Shown: positions 53,898 through 63,803, counted from the first letter of the stretch. The stretch is 64,000 bases of DNA from [Mycobacterium] nativiensis (GCF_020172685.1 NZ_CP083986.1:4110158-4174157); one strand, 5' to 3'. Numbers and translations: made by a program. The notes: generated from the sequence alone by a model not told the origin.

Positions 53898-54659
53898 TCA
53901 GGCCCCGGTCCAGTTGGGCGCGCGCTTCTCGGCGAACGCGATGGCGCCTTCCTTGGCGTCATGGGAGGTGAACACCGGCATGATGAGTTCGTTCTGCTTG
54001 TGCCACATCTCGTCCTGCGACCAGTCGACGGAGCGGACCATGATGTCCTTGGTCACCGCGACGGCGAGCGGTCCGTTGGCCGTGATCTGTTCGGCCAGCT
54101 CGAGAGCTCCGGCCAGCGCTTCGCCCGGTTCGGTCAGCACGTTGACGAAGCCCCACGACTCGCCCTGCTCCGCGGTGAAAGTCGCACCGGTGAGCGCCAA
54201 TTCGAGCGCTTTCTGATACGGAATCCGTTGCCGCAACCGCAGCAGGCCCCCGCCGGCGGCCACCAGTCCGCGTTTGACCTCGGGGATGCCGAACGTCGCG
54301 CCCCTGGCGGCCACCACCAGGTCGGTGGCGAGCACCAGTTCGGTGCCGCCGGCCACCGCGAAACCCTCTACGGCAGAGATGATGGGCTTTGTCGGCGGGC
54401 GTTCGGTGAAACCCAGGCCCCGCCCCGGGACATACGCCAGTTCTCCGGCCGCAAACGCCTTCAGGTCCATGCCCGAGCAGAAATTGCCGCCGGCTCCGGT
54501 CAGCACTGCCACCGACAGCTCCGGGGTTTCATCGAGTTCGTCGCAGGCGGCGGCCAGGCCTTCGGCAACCGCCTTGTTGGCGGCATTTCGGGCTTCCGGC
54601 CGGTTGATCGTGATGACCAGGATCCGACCGCGCCGCTCGCGCAGTACCGATTCAGACAC
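53898..54659 (-). CDS. Enoyl-CoA hydratase (crotonase)
   Basis: 253 residues from GTG 54659, preceded by GGGGTGGA. GNFCSGMDLKAF and FGIPEVKRGLVAAGGG are standard hydratase motifs. The terminal AIAFAEKRAPNW is typical of the EchA-type family. First gene of the leftward nine-gene run, divergent from the TetR regulator. Confidence 0.92.
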   Translation of the reverse strand: MSESVLRERRGRILVITINRPEARNAANKAVAEGLAAACDELDETPELSVAVLTGAGGNFCSGMDLKAFAAGELAYVPGRGLGFTERPPTKPIISAVEGFAVAGGTELVLATDLVVAARGATFGIPEVKRGLVAAGGGLLRLRQRIPYQKALELALTGATFTAEQGESWGFVNVLTEPGEALAGALELAEQITANGPLAVAVTKDIMVRSVDWSQDEMWHKQNELIMPVFTSHDAKEGAIAFAEKRAPNWTGA

Positions 54660-54689
54660 AGCTCCACCCCTCAGCTGTTGTGGCAACAT

Positions 54690-54721
54690 ATACCATAATG
54701 CTTACCATATGATTTACGGTA
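54690..54721. promoter_or_regulatory. AT-rich divergent promoter/operator
   Basis: The region has TACCATA twice (in TACCATAATG and TTACCATATG), and TTACC and GGTAA 11 bases apart, ending in TTACGGTA (54714-54721). It is the likely operator of the adjacent TetR protein and contains the TACGGT element seen at 27985. Confidence 0.5.
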
Positions 54722-54810
54722 AAAGAAGATCAATCCACGGCGACGGCGGCGGGTACAGGTAGGTTTAACGGCGAGAACCGGCCGTGCGACCAGAACTGGA
54801 GGTACCCGCA

Positions 54811-55554
54811 GTGGCAAAGCAGCCAGTCGCGGAGAAGCGTCAGCGGCGCGAACGCGGATCCATCAACCCCGACGACATCATCGACGGCGCCTTCGAGCTC
54901 GCCGAACAGATCGGCGTCGACAACCTGAGCATGCCGTTGCTCGGCAAGCATCTGGGTGTCGGCGTGACGAGCATCTACTGGTACTTCCGCAAGAAGGACG
55001 AGCTGCTCAACGCGATGACCACCCGGGCCCTGCGCCAGTACACCTTCGCCACCCCGTATGTGCAGGCCAAGGACTGGCGCCAGACCTTGAGCAACCACGC
55101 CCACACCATGCGGACCACGTTCCTGGGCAATCCGATCCTGTGCGACCTCATCCTGATCCGGGCCGCCCTGAGCCCACGGGCCGCGCAGCTCGGCGTCCAG
55201 GAGGTGGAGCGGGCGATCGCCAGCCTGGTGGAGGCCGGATTGTCGCCACAGGACGCCTTCGACACCTATTCGACGATCTCGGTGCACATCCGCGGATCGG
55301 TCGTGTTGCGAAGGCTCTACGAGAAGAACCGGGCCTCGGACGCCGACAGCCCGTCCGGCTTCGAGGAGGCGCTGGTCATCGATCCCGAGCTCACCCCGCT
55401 GCTGGCGCAGACCAACCGGCAGGGTCACCGGATCGGCGCGGCCGACGACGCCAACTTCGAATACGGACTCAACTGCATCCTCGACCACGCCGAGCGGCTC
55501 ATCGAGGCCAACAGCAAGCCGTCGCGGCGTCGCGCCGGCACCGAACGCCGCTAG
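54811..55554 (+). CDS. TetR-family regulator
   Basis: 247 residues from GTG 54811 (GGAGG nine bases before); GTG 54784 is also open. The HTH covers residues ~20-65 (DDIIDGAFELAEQIGVDNLS, GVGVTSIYWYFRKKDELL). A TetR C-terminal ligand domain follows. It is divergent from the nine-gene operon and converges on the thiolase with a 4-base overlap. An acyl-CoA or substrate-derived inducer is plausible. Confidence 0.92.
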   Translation: MAKQPVAEKRQRRERGSINPDDIIDGAFELAEQIGVDNLSMPLLGKHLGVGVTSIYWYFRKKDELLNAMTTRALRQYTFATPYVQAKDWRQTLSNHAHTMRTTFLGNPILCDLILIRAALSPRAAQLGVQEVERAIASLVEAGLSPQDAFDTYSTISVHIRGSVVLRRLYEKNRASDADSPSGFEEALVIDPELTPLLAQTNRQGHRIGAADDANFEYGLNCILDHAERLIEANSKPSRRRAGTERR

Positions 55555-56726
55555 ACCTCGATCACGACGGCGCCGCCCTGGCCGCCGCCGGCGCACATGG
55601 CCGCCACTCCGATGCCGCCGCCGCGCCGCCCCAGCTCGTAGAGCAGCGTGGTCACCATCCGGGCGCCTGATGCGGCGATCGGGTGGCCCAGGCTGCAGCC
55701 GCTGCCGGAGAAGTTCACCTTCTCCTCGTCGATGCCGTATTCCTTGCACGCGGCGATGGGCACCGAGGCGAAGGCCTCGTTGATCTCCCACAGCGCGACG
55801 TCGCCGACGGACAGCCCTGCCCGCTGCAGCACCTTGCCGATCACCTTGACGCCGCCGAGCCCGGTGTCACGCGGCGCAACGCCGACCGATCCCCAGGCCT
55901 TGACGGTGCCCATCACGGTCAGGCCCTTGTCGCGGGCGTAGTCCGCATCGACGAGCGCGACCGCGGCCGCGGCGTCATTGGTGCCGCTGCTGTTGCCGGC
56001 GGTGATCGAGAATCCCTCGATCTCGGGGTGCAGCACCTTCAGTCCCGCCAGCGTCTCTGCGGTGGTGCCGCGGCGCGGGAACTCGTCGACACTGAACTCG
56101 ATCACCGACCCGTCCGGCAGTTCGACCTTCAGCGGCACGATCTCGTCGACGAACTTGCCGGCGTCGATCGCGGCGATCGCGCGCTGATGCGACCGCGCGG
56201 CCCAGGCGTCCATCTCCTCGCGGGTGATGCCCGCCGCCTGCGCGGTGTTCCAGCCCACCGTGATCGACATGTCGCGGGTGGGCGCATCGACCGTTTCCGG
56301 GTGGGTCGGCGGCATCCAGGGCTCGATGAACTTCAGCTCGGGCCCGGGTACCCGCCACTTCGTCAGCGGTGTCATCGACAGCGACTGCACGCCACCGGCG
56401 ATCAGCACCCGCTCCATGCCGGAACCGATCTGGGCGGACGCGTTACCGATCGCGGTCAGGCTGCCCGCACAGTGCCGGTTGACCGATTGTCCCGGAACGT
56501 CTTCCATGCCGCAGGCCGCGGCCGCGTAGCGCGCCAGATCCCCACCGCCGTAGTGGGATTCGGCGAAGATGATGTCGTCGATCGCGGCCGGGGCGATGCC
56601 GGCCCGCCGCACCACCTCGGGCAGCACCGTGGTGATCAGCGTCTCCGGCGGGGTGTTGACCAGGGTTCCCTTGAACGAGCGTCCGATGGCCGTGCGAACG
56701 GCACCGACGATGACAGGAGTAGGCAT
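55551..56726 (-). CDS. Thiolase (acetyl-CoA acyltransferase)
   Basis: 391 residues with a full catalytic set: Cys in VNRHCAGSLTA, His in SLGHPIAASG and Cys in AAMCAGGGQG. It would cleave a 3-ketoacyl-CoA, the last step of a beta-oxidation round. Third gene of a leftward operon after the thioesterase and a crotonase. Confidence 0.95.
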   Translation of the reverse strand: MPTPVIVGAVRTAIGRSFKGTLVNTPPETLITTVLPEVVRRAGIAPAAIDDIIFAESHYGGGDLARYAAAACGMEDVPGQSVNRHCAGSLTAIGNASAQIGSGMERVLIAGGVQSLSMTPLTKWRVPGPELKFIEPWMPPTHPETVDAPTRDMSITVGWNTAQAAGITREEMDAWAARSHQRAIAAIDAGKFVDEIVPLKVELPDGSVIEFSVDEFPRRGTTAETLAGLKVLHPEIEGFSITAGNSSGTNDAAAAVALVDADYARDKGLTVMGTVKAWGSVGVAPRDTGLGGVKVIGKVLQRAGLSVGDVALWEINEAFASVPIAACKEYGIDEEKVNFSGSGCSLGHPIAASGARMVTTLLYELGRRGGGIGVAAMCAGGGQGGAVVIEV

Positions 56727-56740
56727 GTTCAGACCTTACA

Positions 56741-57637
56741 TTAATCGTTGTTTTTGTAAAGGCTCGGCTCCGGTACGTGAAAGTGCTCGTCACGCAGCCG
56801 AAACGCCTCCCGGGTTCCGTGCTGCGCCCGGGTCTTGACGAAGTTGAACTCCCCCGGCGCGAACTGCAGGTTGGTGCCGTAGGCGTGGAACAGGTAGCTG
56901 GCCACCTCTTCGCCCTGATACGCCTGACTCTGCTCGACGAGCCGGAAGGCCTCCTTGGCGATGACCACCCCGTCGGCCGGCATCTTCGCGGCCTTGCACG
57001 CCCAGTACCGCGCCCGGGCCGAAACCTCAGCGGGATCGCAGGTTTCGGTGAACACCCCCAGATGCTCGACGGCGGCGGCCTCGATGATGTCGCCGGTCAG
57101 CAGCAGTCGCCGCGCCAGCACCGGACCGAGACGATGGAAGAACATGTGCAGGCTGCCCAACGCCGGACCCAGGAACCGGGTCGCGGGCATGCCGATCTGA
57201 GTGTCACGCGCGATCACCGAAATATCGGTCATCAGCGCCATCTCGAAGCCTCCGCCCAGTGCGTAGCCGCTGATCTCTCCCACCGTGACCTTCGGAAAGC
57301 CCATCAGATTGTGGTAGAAGCCGAACGAGCGGCGATCCACGGCGAGGCGGCGGCGCTGACTCGGCCGGCCCTTGCCCGCGGATTTCTCGCCACCCTCGCC
57401 GTACCAGCCGTAGGCGTTGTTCATGTCGGCGCCGGTGGAGAACACCCCTTCGGCGCCGCGCAGCAACACCACGACAACGTCATCGTCGTCGGCGACCCGG
57501 TCCAGGCAGCGGGCGATCGCGTCGCGCATCGCGGCGTCGTAGGAGTTACGCCGGGCGGGGTTGTTCAGGGTGATCGTGGCGATCCGCCCGTCGGGATCGA
57601 TGTCGAAGACCACCCGGTCATCGCCTGCATCACTCAT
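56741..57637 (-). CDS. Enoyl-CoA hydratase-family protein, atypical
   Basis: 298 residues, crotonase fold: GVFSTGADMNNAYG and SGYALGGGFEMALM. The usual Glu-containing segment reads GMPATRFLGPALG, and a Lys/Arg-rich insertion (KSAGKGRPSQRRRL) follows the first motif, so the reaction may differ from simple hydration. Its ATG overlaps the thioesterase stop (ATGA). Confidence 0.88.
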   Translation of the reverse strand: MSDAGDDRVVFDIDPDGRIATITLNNPARRNSYDAAMRDAIARCLDRVADDDDVVVVLLRGAEGVFSTGADMNNAYGWYGEGGEKSAGKGRPSQRRRLAVDRRSFGFYHNLMGFPKVTVGEISGYALGGGFEMALMTDISVIARDTQIGMPATRFLGPALGSLHMFFHRLGPVLARRLLLTGDIIEAAAVEHLGVFTETCDPAEVSARARYWACKAAKMPADGVVIAKEAFRLVEQSQAYQGEEVASYLFHAYGTNLQFAPGEFNFVKTRAQHGTREAFRLRDEHFHVPEPSLYKNND

Positions 57638-58314
57638 CGCTGGGGCTCCTCACGTCTGCGGCCGAATCGATTGGCACTCACCCGCTCCGGCGGCATCGCC
57701 GCGGTGGTCACCTCGCCGGTGCACAGCAACTCGCCGCGATACGACAGCCGCGCGGTGGACGCGAGTCCCCGCTCGACTTCGGCCCGCACAATGTCGAAGT
57801 CCAGTTCGGTGAGCACGGGCGTCGGGCGACGGTAGGTCACCAAAAGCGACCGGGTGCGGCCGGCCAGGCCTGCCGCGCAACTCTGATGCTGGGTCACGCA
57901 GTCGAAGAACACCCCGAGGAATCCACCGTGCACCAATCCCGGCGGCCCTTCGTAGGCCAGGCCGAATGTGACTCGCCCGGACGCCGTCTCGGCGTCCAGG
58001 TGGTCGAACCGGTACTCCGGAAAGCAGGGGTTGAACGACCCGACGTCGAACGCATGGTTGAGGTAGACCCGGCCACCGTCAGCCCCCTCGAGGCGGGGTG
58101 TCGCGTCCACCGGGGCAGCCGCGGCAAGTTCGCGCTCCCAGTCGGCGAATCGCGCCACCATGTCGTCGACCACCGGGTGGGGGTGCTCGAGTGCGAGCAG
58201 CAGCCCGGTCAGCCGCCGCATCGCGCCGGCCGCGGCGACAGTCTGCGCATGCGGCGATTCACCGAAGCGGCCCCCGTCGACTGATACGCCCGTACCGCCC
58301 GAACCGTCCGTCAT
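57634..58314 (-). CDS. PaaI/hotdog-type thioesterase
   Basis: 226 residues from ATG 58314, with GGAGAAGAGG just upstream; ATG 58341 is less likely. The hotdog core is PGLVHGGFLGVFFDCVTQHQ followed by SLLVTYRRPTPVLTELDF. It would hydrolyse acyl-CoA or act as a dehydratase. First gene of a leftward operon, divergent from the crotonase cluster. Confidence 0.85.
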   Translation of the reverse strand: MTDGSGGTGVSVDGGRFGESPHAQTVAAAGAMRRLTGLLLALEHPHPVVDDMVARFADWERELAAAAPVDATPRLEGADGGRVYLNHAFDVGSFNPCFPEYRFDHLDAETASGRVTFGLAYEGPPGLVHGGFLGVFFDCVTQHQSCAAGLAGRTRSLLVTYRRPTPVLTELDFDIVRAEVERGLASTARLSYRGELLCTGEVTTAAMPPERVSANRFGRRREEPQR

Positions 58315-58345
58315 AGGCCTCTTCTCCGCCGAACGCGTCAATCGT

Positions 58346-58363
58346 ATAGCCTACTGTAGCTAT
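58346..58363. promoter_or_regulatory. Near-palindrome with CTACAGTA in the divergent gap
   Basis: ATAGC (58346-58350) and GCTAT (58359-58363) flank CTACTGTAG, itself a palindrome. Read leftward it contains CTACAGTA. Likely an operator or -10 for the thioesterase operon, the crotonase operon or both. Confidence 0.5.
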
Positions 58364-58394
58364 CACGATATAGCTTTGAAGGGTGGATACCACC

Positions 58395-59222
58395 GTGGCC
58401 GATTCCCCCGCTTCCGGATCCGGATCCGCCGCCGAAGGATCGGTGACGGTGCTGCGTGACGGGGCGTTGCTCCGGCTCACGCTGGACCGGCCGGATCGCC
58501 GCAATGCGCTGAGCCCGCCGATGACCGCGACGTTGGTCGAGGCGCTGACCGCGGCGGCCTCCGACGACACCCTGCGCGCCGTCCATATCGGCGGCACCGG
58601 CGACGACTTCTGCGCCGGCGCGGATTGGGTGGCCACCAACGCCGGCGACCGGCGTCCCCGCACCGGTGATCTGGTCCGGCGTATCCCGCAGGCCGCCCAT
58701 CGGGTGATCGAACTGCTGCACACCATCGCGCTGCCGGTCGTGTGCAGCGTGCGGGGCCGGGCAGTCGGCTTGGGCTGCAACCTGGCTCTGGTCGCCGACT
58801 TCACCGTCGCCGCGACCGACGCGGTCTTCTGGGAGCCGTTCCTGGCGCGCGGATTCAGCCCCGACTCGGGATCGACCTGGTTGTTGCCGCGACTGGTCGG
58901 CCTGGCACGGGCCAGACGCATGCTGCTGCTCGGCGAGAAGGTCGACGGCGCCCGCGCCGAACAGTGGGGGCTGATCCATCAGGCGGTGCCACCGTCCGAG
59001 GTGGACTCCGCCACCGAGGAACTGCTGCGGCGGTTGGCCGACGGGCCCACGGTCGCGATCGGTCTGACCAAGCAGGCGCTGCACTACGGGCAGGCGGCGA
59101 CTCTGCCCCAAGCCATGACCCAGGAGCTGTTCAATCTCGAACTGAGCTGCCGGACTGCAGATTTCAAAGAGGGATTGGCCGCATTCGGACAGCGGCGCCC
59201 GCCCGAGTTCACCGGCCGCTGA
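58395..59222 (+). CDS. Crotonase, PaaG-like isomerase type
   Basis: 275 residues from GTG 58395, with AAGGGTGGA about eight bases before; GTG 58383 is also possible. GDDFCAGADW and RGRAVGLGCNLAL are followed by FSPDSGSTWLLPRL, whose PDSG is characteristic of PaaG-type isomerases using Asp rather than hydratase Glu. First of three adjacent crotonase genes. Confidence 0.88.
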   Translation: MADSPASGSGSAAEGSVTVLRDGALLRLTLDRPDRRNALSPPMTATLVEALTAAASDDTLRAVHIGGTGDDFCAGADWVATNAGDRRPRTGDLVRRIPQAAHRVIELLHTIALPVVCSVRGRAVGLGCNLALVADFTVAATDAVFWEPFLARGFSPDSGSTWLLPRLVGLARARRMLLLGEKVDGARAEQWGLIHQAVPPSEVDSATEELLRRLADGPTVAIGLTKQALHYGQAATLPQAMTQELFNLELSCRTADFKEGLAAFGQRRPPEFTGR

Positions 59223-59238
59223 GGAAAAGGGACCGCCG

Positions 59239-60045
59239 ATGCCGACGTTCGACACCATCGACTACGAGCTGGCCGGGCACACCGCCACGATCACGCTGAA
59301 CCGCCCGGAGGCGCTCAACGCCCTGAGCCCACACATGGTCACCGAACTGCGGGCCGCCTACGCCGAGGCCGAGGCCGACGATGCGGTGTGGCTGCTGATC
59401 GTCACCGGAAACGGGCGGGCGTTCTGTACCGGCGCCGACGTGAAGGAGATTCCCGGCGACGGCAAGGTGGTCAACGAGCGGCCGTACCTGTCGACCTACG
59501 AGCAGTGGGAGGCGCCGCAGGAGGGCACCCCACCGTTCCGGACGATGGCCAAGCCGGTCTTGGCGGCGATCAACGGAATATGTTGCGGCGCAGGCTTGGA
59601 CTGGGTGACCACCGGTGACATCGTGATCGCCTCGGACCGGGCCACCTTCTTCGACCCGCACGTTTCGATCGGGTTGGTCGCCGGACGCGAGGTGGTGCGG
59701 TTGGCCCGGGTGCTGCCCCGCTCGGTCGCCCTGCGGATGGCGATCATGGGCCGCCACGAGCGGATGGACGCCCACCGCGCCTATGAACTCGGCATGATCA
59801 GCGAAGTCGTCGACCACGACCGCCTGCTGGAACGCGCCCACCAGATCGCCGACGTGGTGAACTCCAACGCGCCGCTGGCGGTACGCGGAACCCGCCTGGC
59901 GATCCTCAAAGGCCTGGACCTGCCGCTGCACGAGGCGGAGATGCTCGCCGAGGCGTTCCGGGAACGCAACCTGCACACCGCCGATTCCCTGGAAGGGCCG
60001 CAGGCCTTCGTGGAGAAGCGGGCACCGGAGTGGCAGTGCCGATGA
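59239..60045 (+). CDS. Crotonase-family enoyl-CoA hydratase
   Basis: 268 residues: GRAFCTGADVKEI and NGICCGAGLDWVT, then ATFFDPHVSIGLVAGREVVR. It resembles the next gene more than the preceding one (shared ATFFDxHVSxGLV), suggesting local duplication. Stop overlaps the next ATG as ATGA. Confidence 0.9.
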   Translation: MPTFDTIDYELAGHTATITLNRPEALNALSPHMVTELRAAYAEAEADDAVWLLIVTGNGRAFCTGADVKEIPGDGKVVNERPYLSTYEQWEAPQEGTPPFRTMAKPVLAAINGICCGAGLDWVTTGDIVIASDRATFFDPHVSIGLVAGREVVRLARVLPRSVALRMAIMGRHERMDAHRAYELGMISEVVDHDRLLERAHQIADVVNSNAPLAVRGTRLAILKGLDLPLHEAEMLAEAFRERNLHTADSLEGPQAFVEKRAPEWQCR

Positions 60046-60833
60046 AACCGATGACTTTCGAAACGATCCTGCTCGACGTCGATCGCGTCGAGAACGTCGC
60101 CACCATCACCCTGAACCGGCCGGAGCGACTCAACGCCTTCAACCGCACCATGTGCGAGGAGATGATCACGGCCTGGCGACTGGTCAAACAAGACACCGAC
60201 GTCCATGCCGTGGTGCTGCGTGCCGCCGGGGATCGGGCGTTCAGCGCCGGCCTGGACATCAAGGCCCCCTACGGACAGCCCGACAACGTCTGGAATCACG
60301 AGGATCCCGGCGAAGCGCTCAGCCCCAAGTGGCAGAAGATGTTCAAACCGGTCATCTGCGCGGTGCAGGGCATGTGCACGGCCGGCGCGTTCTACTTCCT
60401 CAACGAATCCGACGTGGTGATCTGCTCGACCGACGCGACGTTCTTCGACTCGCACGTCTCGGCCGGGCTGGTCTGCGCATTGGAACCGATCGGGCTGATG
60501 CGCCGGATCGGCCTGGGCGAGACGCTGCGGATCGCACTGATGGGCAACGACGAACGCGTCAGCGCCGACACCGCATTGCGCATCGGGCTGGTGTCGGAAG
60601 TCGTCTCGCGCGAACAACTCTGGGCACGCGCCCATGAGATCGCGGCCGGTATCGCGGCCAAGCCGCCCGCGGCGACGCAGGGCACAGTGAAAGCGATCTG
60701 GGAATCACTGGACAAGCCGTACCGGGCCGCCCTGGACCAGGGCCTGATCTACACCAGGCTGGGTAACCCGCTGGGCAAGGCCGAACTCGACGCGCAGCCA
60801 CCCCGGCCCGCGGCACCGCCACGGATTCGTTGA
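60042..60833 (+). CDS. Crotonase-family enoyl-CoA hydratase
   Basis: 263 residues from ATG 60042: DRAFSAGLDIKAPYG, GMCTAGAFYFLN and ATFFDSHVSAGLVCALEPIG. A divergent paralogue of the preceding gene. The C-terminal Pro/Ala-rich tail overlaps the next ATG by one base. Confidence 0.9.
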   Translation: MKPMTFETILLDVDRVENVATITLNRPERLNAFNRTMCEEMITAWRLVKQDTDVHAVVLRAAGDRAFSAGLDIKAPYGQPDNVWNHEDPGEALSPKWQKMFKPVICAVQGMCTAGAFYFLNESDVVICSTDATFFDSHVSAGLVCALEPIGLMRRIGLGETLRIALMGNDERVSADTALRIGLVSEVVSREQLWARAHEIAAGIAAKPPAATQGTVKAIWESLDKPYRAALDQGLIYTRLGNPLGKAELDAQPPRPAAPPRIR

Positions 60834-62287
60834 TGGTGTACCCGCTGAGCGAGCGCATCGCCGCGGTGCTCGATCTGGCGCCCGAGGAACCGGCGGTCGA
60901 GTACGACGGCCGGTGGTATTCCTGGGCTCAACTGGGCGACATGGCGCGGCAGATCGCCGCAGTCGCTGAACCCGGGTTGGTCGGAATCCTGTTGCGCAAC
61001 CGGCCGGCCCATGCGGCCGCCCTGCTCGGGGTGTTGTTGGCCGGGGGCTGCGTCGTGGTGATCAACCCGTCCCGGGGCGACGAACGCACGCGCGCCGACA
61101 TCGCCGCGCTTGATCTTCCGGTGATCATCGGCGAGCCCGAGGATCTGGCCGCCCTGATCACCTCGACGTCGTCCACGACGGTGGTGGCCATCTCCGACCT
61201 GACCGGGCAGCCGCAGATCAGCCAGGCCGCCCGACCCGGTCCGGCCGCCGGGCGGCCCGGTGTGGCGGTCTGGATGCTGACCAGCGGCACGACCGGTCCC
61301 CCCAAGCGCGTCGACCTGCGCTACGACATGCTGGCGCACAGCGTGATCGGCTCGCCGCAACCGCCGACGCAGCCGCGCCGTGGGGTCGCGATCGTCAACT
61401 CACCGCTGGTGCATATCGGCGGTGTGTACCGGATTCTGCAGTGCGTAGCCGAGGCGAGACCCTTTGCGCTGCTCGATCGATTCGAGCTCGAGCGCTGGGC
61501 GCAGGCGGTACGCGCCCATCAGCCGCGCGCGGTGTCGTTGGTCCCGGCCGCGCTGCGGATGGTGCTGCATTCCGCGCTGACCCGTGAGGATCTGTCCAGC
61601 ATCCGCGCCGTCACTTCGGGAACCGCGCCGCTGTCCGCCGACGACGCCGACGCGTTCACCGCCAAGTTCGGCATCCCGGTGCTCACCTCCTACGCCGCCA
61701 CCGAGTTCGGCGGTGGGGTGGCCGGCTGGACGTTGAGTGACTACCAGCGGTTCTGGAAAGACAAGCGCGGCAGCGTGGGCCGGGCGAGTCTGGGGGCGCA
61801 ACTGCGGGTAGTCAGCGATGACGGCGCCCCGCTCGGCGCCGATCAACCCGGGCTGCTGGAGGTCAAGCCGGGCCAGCTCGGGCCCAACGCGCACTGGATG
61901 CGCACCACCGACCTGGCTCGCATCGACACCGACGGCTTCCTGTGGATCCTGGGGCGGGCCGATCAGGCCATCATCCGCGGCGGTTTCAAGGTGATGCCCG
62001 ACGATGTGCGCGTCGCGCTGGAGGCGCATCCCTCGGTCAGGGGCGCCGCAGTGGTGGGCCGCGCTGACGACCGCCTCGGCCAGATCCCGGTGGCCGCGGT
62101 CGAGTTGCGTTCCGGGGCCCACACCGATGCCGAGACCCTGGTGGAATTCCTGCGCACCCGGCTGGCCCGCTACGAAATCCCCACCGACATCGCGATCGTC
62201 GACACCATCCCGCGAACACCCTCGGGCAAGGCCGACCTCAATGCGGTGCGCGAACTGATCGGTGTGCAGGGTGAGCATGCCCGCTGA
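60833..62287 (+). CDS. Adenylate-forming acyl-CoA ligase, altered P-loop
   Basis: 484 residues, AMP-binding family. The P-loop reads TSGTTGPPKRVDL, with Arg where nearly all members have Gly after Lys. YAATEFGGG, RTTDLARIDTDGFLWILGR and the catalytic Lys in TPSGKADLNAV are intact. It may still be active with altered kinetics. First of three overlapping ligase genes. Confidence 0.9.
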   Translation: MVYPLSERIAAVLDLAPEEPAVEYDGRWYSWAQLGDMARQIAAVAEPGLVGILLRNRPAHAAALLGVLLAGGCVVVINPSRGDERTRADIAALDLPVIIGEPEDLAALITSTSSTTVVAISDLTGQPQISQAARPGPAAGRPGVAVWMLTSGTTGPPKRVDLRYDMLAHSVIGSPQPPTQPRRGVAIVNSPLVHIGGVYRILQCVAEARPFALLDRFELERWAQAVRAHQPRAVSLVPAALRMVLHSALTREDLSSIRAVTSGTAPLSADDADAFTAKFGIPVLTSYAATEFGGGVAGWTLSDYQRFWKDKRGSVGRASLGAQLRVVSDDGAPLGADQPGLLEVKPGQLGPNAHWMRTTDLARIDTDGFLWILGRADQAIIRGGFKVMPDDVRVALEAHPSVRGAAVVGRADDRLGQIPVAAVELRSGAHTDAETLVEFLRTRLARYEIPTDIAIVDTIPRTPSGKADLNAVRELIGVQGEHAR

Positions 62288-63803
62288 CACGCTTCCGCGG
62301 ATCTGGCGCACCCAAGCGCAGTCACGCGGCTCGCACCCGTTGTTGATCTGCGACTCCGAGCGGCTCAGCTACGCGCAGGCCGACCATCGCTCAGCGTTGC
62401 TGGCCCGACGGCTCATCGCTCTCGGAGCGGGCAGGGGTAGCCATGTCGGGTTGCTACATCCCAACGGCGCCGCCTTCGTGGTCGGCATGCTGGCCGCCGC
62501 ACGCATCGGCGCGGTGGTGGTCCCGTTCCCCACCTTCGCCACCGTGCCGGAACTGCGCTTCCAACTGGCGCACAGCGACGTGCGTATCCTGCTGGCCGCC
62601 GAGTCCTACCGGTCTCACGACTATCGACAGCGGCTTTCCGAAGTGCTTTCCGACGTCGATATTGACTGCAGTGAACCGCTTTTCAGCGTCCACGTCCCAC
62701 AGTTACGCCGGGTCATCCTCGACGCCACCGCGCCGAGCTCCGGCCTCGCAGGCAACGACCTGCTGACTGCGCTGGAAGATGATGTCGACAGCAGCGATCC
62801 GCTGGCCATCATCTACACCTCCGGATCATCCGGCACTCCCAAAGGGGTGGTGCACACCCACGCCGGGCTACTCGGCCACCAACGCGACCTCAACGAGATC
62901 TGCGAGGTGACCGCCGCCGACATTCATTTCAGCAATTCGCCGTTCTTCTGGATCGGAGGCTTCGCCTTCGCGCTGCTGTCCAGTGTGCTGGCAGGATCGA
63001 CACTGCTGTGCTCGAATGCCACCGACCCGGGCGCAACTCTGGATCTGCTGGAGGCCGAGAAGCCGACGCTGAGCAATGGTTTCGCCAGCGGGGTCACGGC
63101 GCTGATTCATCACCCCAGCCTCGGCCGGCGGGACCTGTCCAGCCTGCGCCGCGGGAACCTGTACCCGATCATGGCGCCCGAGGCGCGGCCTGCCGACCCC
63201 GAACTGCGGCATGGCAAGCTCGGGATGACCGAGACCGGCGGCCCGGTGTTGCTCAGCGACGACGACACCGACCAGCCCGAACATCGGCGCGGCAGCTACG
63301 GCAAGCCGGCGCCCGGAATCGAGTGCCGAGTCGAGGACGGCGAGCTGTTGGTTCGCGGCCGCGACGTCATGCAGCGCTACTACAGACGCAGCCGCGAGGA
63401 ATGCTTCGACGCCGACGGCTGGTTCCACACCGGGGATCTGGTCCGCACCGATGTCGATGGCTTCTACTACTTCCTCGGGCGGCGCGACGCCATGATCAAG
63501 ACTGCCGGCGCCAATGTTGCACCCGCCGAAGTGGAGCGCGCGATCGCCAAGGTGACGGGTGGGGTCCTCGCCCACGTGATCGGTATACCCGACCCGGACC
63601 GCGGACAGTTGGTGGCCGCCGTCCTGGTGGGCGGCGACACCGATACCGGAGCGCTGCGCGAGCTGCTGGCAGCGGAGCTGTCGTCGTACAAGATCCCCCG
63701 CAGGTTCGCCACCGTGGACCCGGAGCGGATTCCGCTGCTGTCCAGCGGCAAGATCGACCGGCGCCGGTTGGCAGACGTGTTCTCGCAGGGGCCAAATGCC
63801 TGA
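62277..63803 (+). CDS. Acyl-CoA ligase (FadD-type)
   Basis: 508 residues from ATG 62277 (AGGGTGA just upstream; GTG 62271 possible). P-loop IYTSGSSGTPKGV, GMTETGG, HTGDLVRTDVDGF and Lys in LLSSGKIDRRRL are all canonical. It overlaps the previous gene by 11 bases and the next by 7. Confidence 0.93.
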   Translation: MPADTLPRIWRTQAQSRGSHPLLICDSERLSYAQADHRSALLARRLIALGAGRGSHVGLLHPNGAAFVVGMLAAARIGAVVVPFPTFATVPELRFQLAHSDVRILLAAESYRSHDYRQRLSEVLSDVDIDCSEPLFSVHVPQLRRVILDATAPSSGLAGNDLLTALEDDVDSSDPLAIIYTSGSSGTPKGVVHTHAGLLGHQRDLNEICEVTAADIHFSNSPFFWIGGFAFALLSSVLAGSTLLCSNATDPGATLDLLEAEKPTLSNGFASGVTALIHHPSLGRRDLSSLRRGNLYPIMAPEARPADPELRHGKLGMTETGGPVLLSDDDTDQPEHRRGSYGKPAPGIECRVEDGELLVRGRDVMQRYYRRSREECFDADGWFHTGDLVRTDVDGFYYFLGRRDAMIKTAGANVAPAEVERAIAKVTGGVLAHVIGIPDPDRGQLVAAVLVGGDTDTGALRELLAAELSSYKIPRRFATVDPERIPLLSSGKIDRRRLADVFSQGPNA

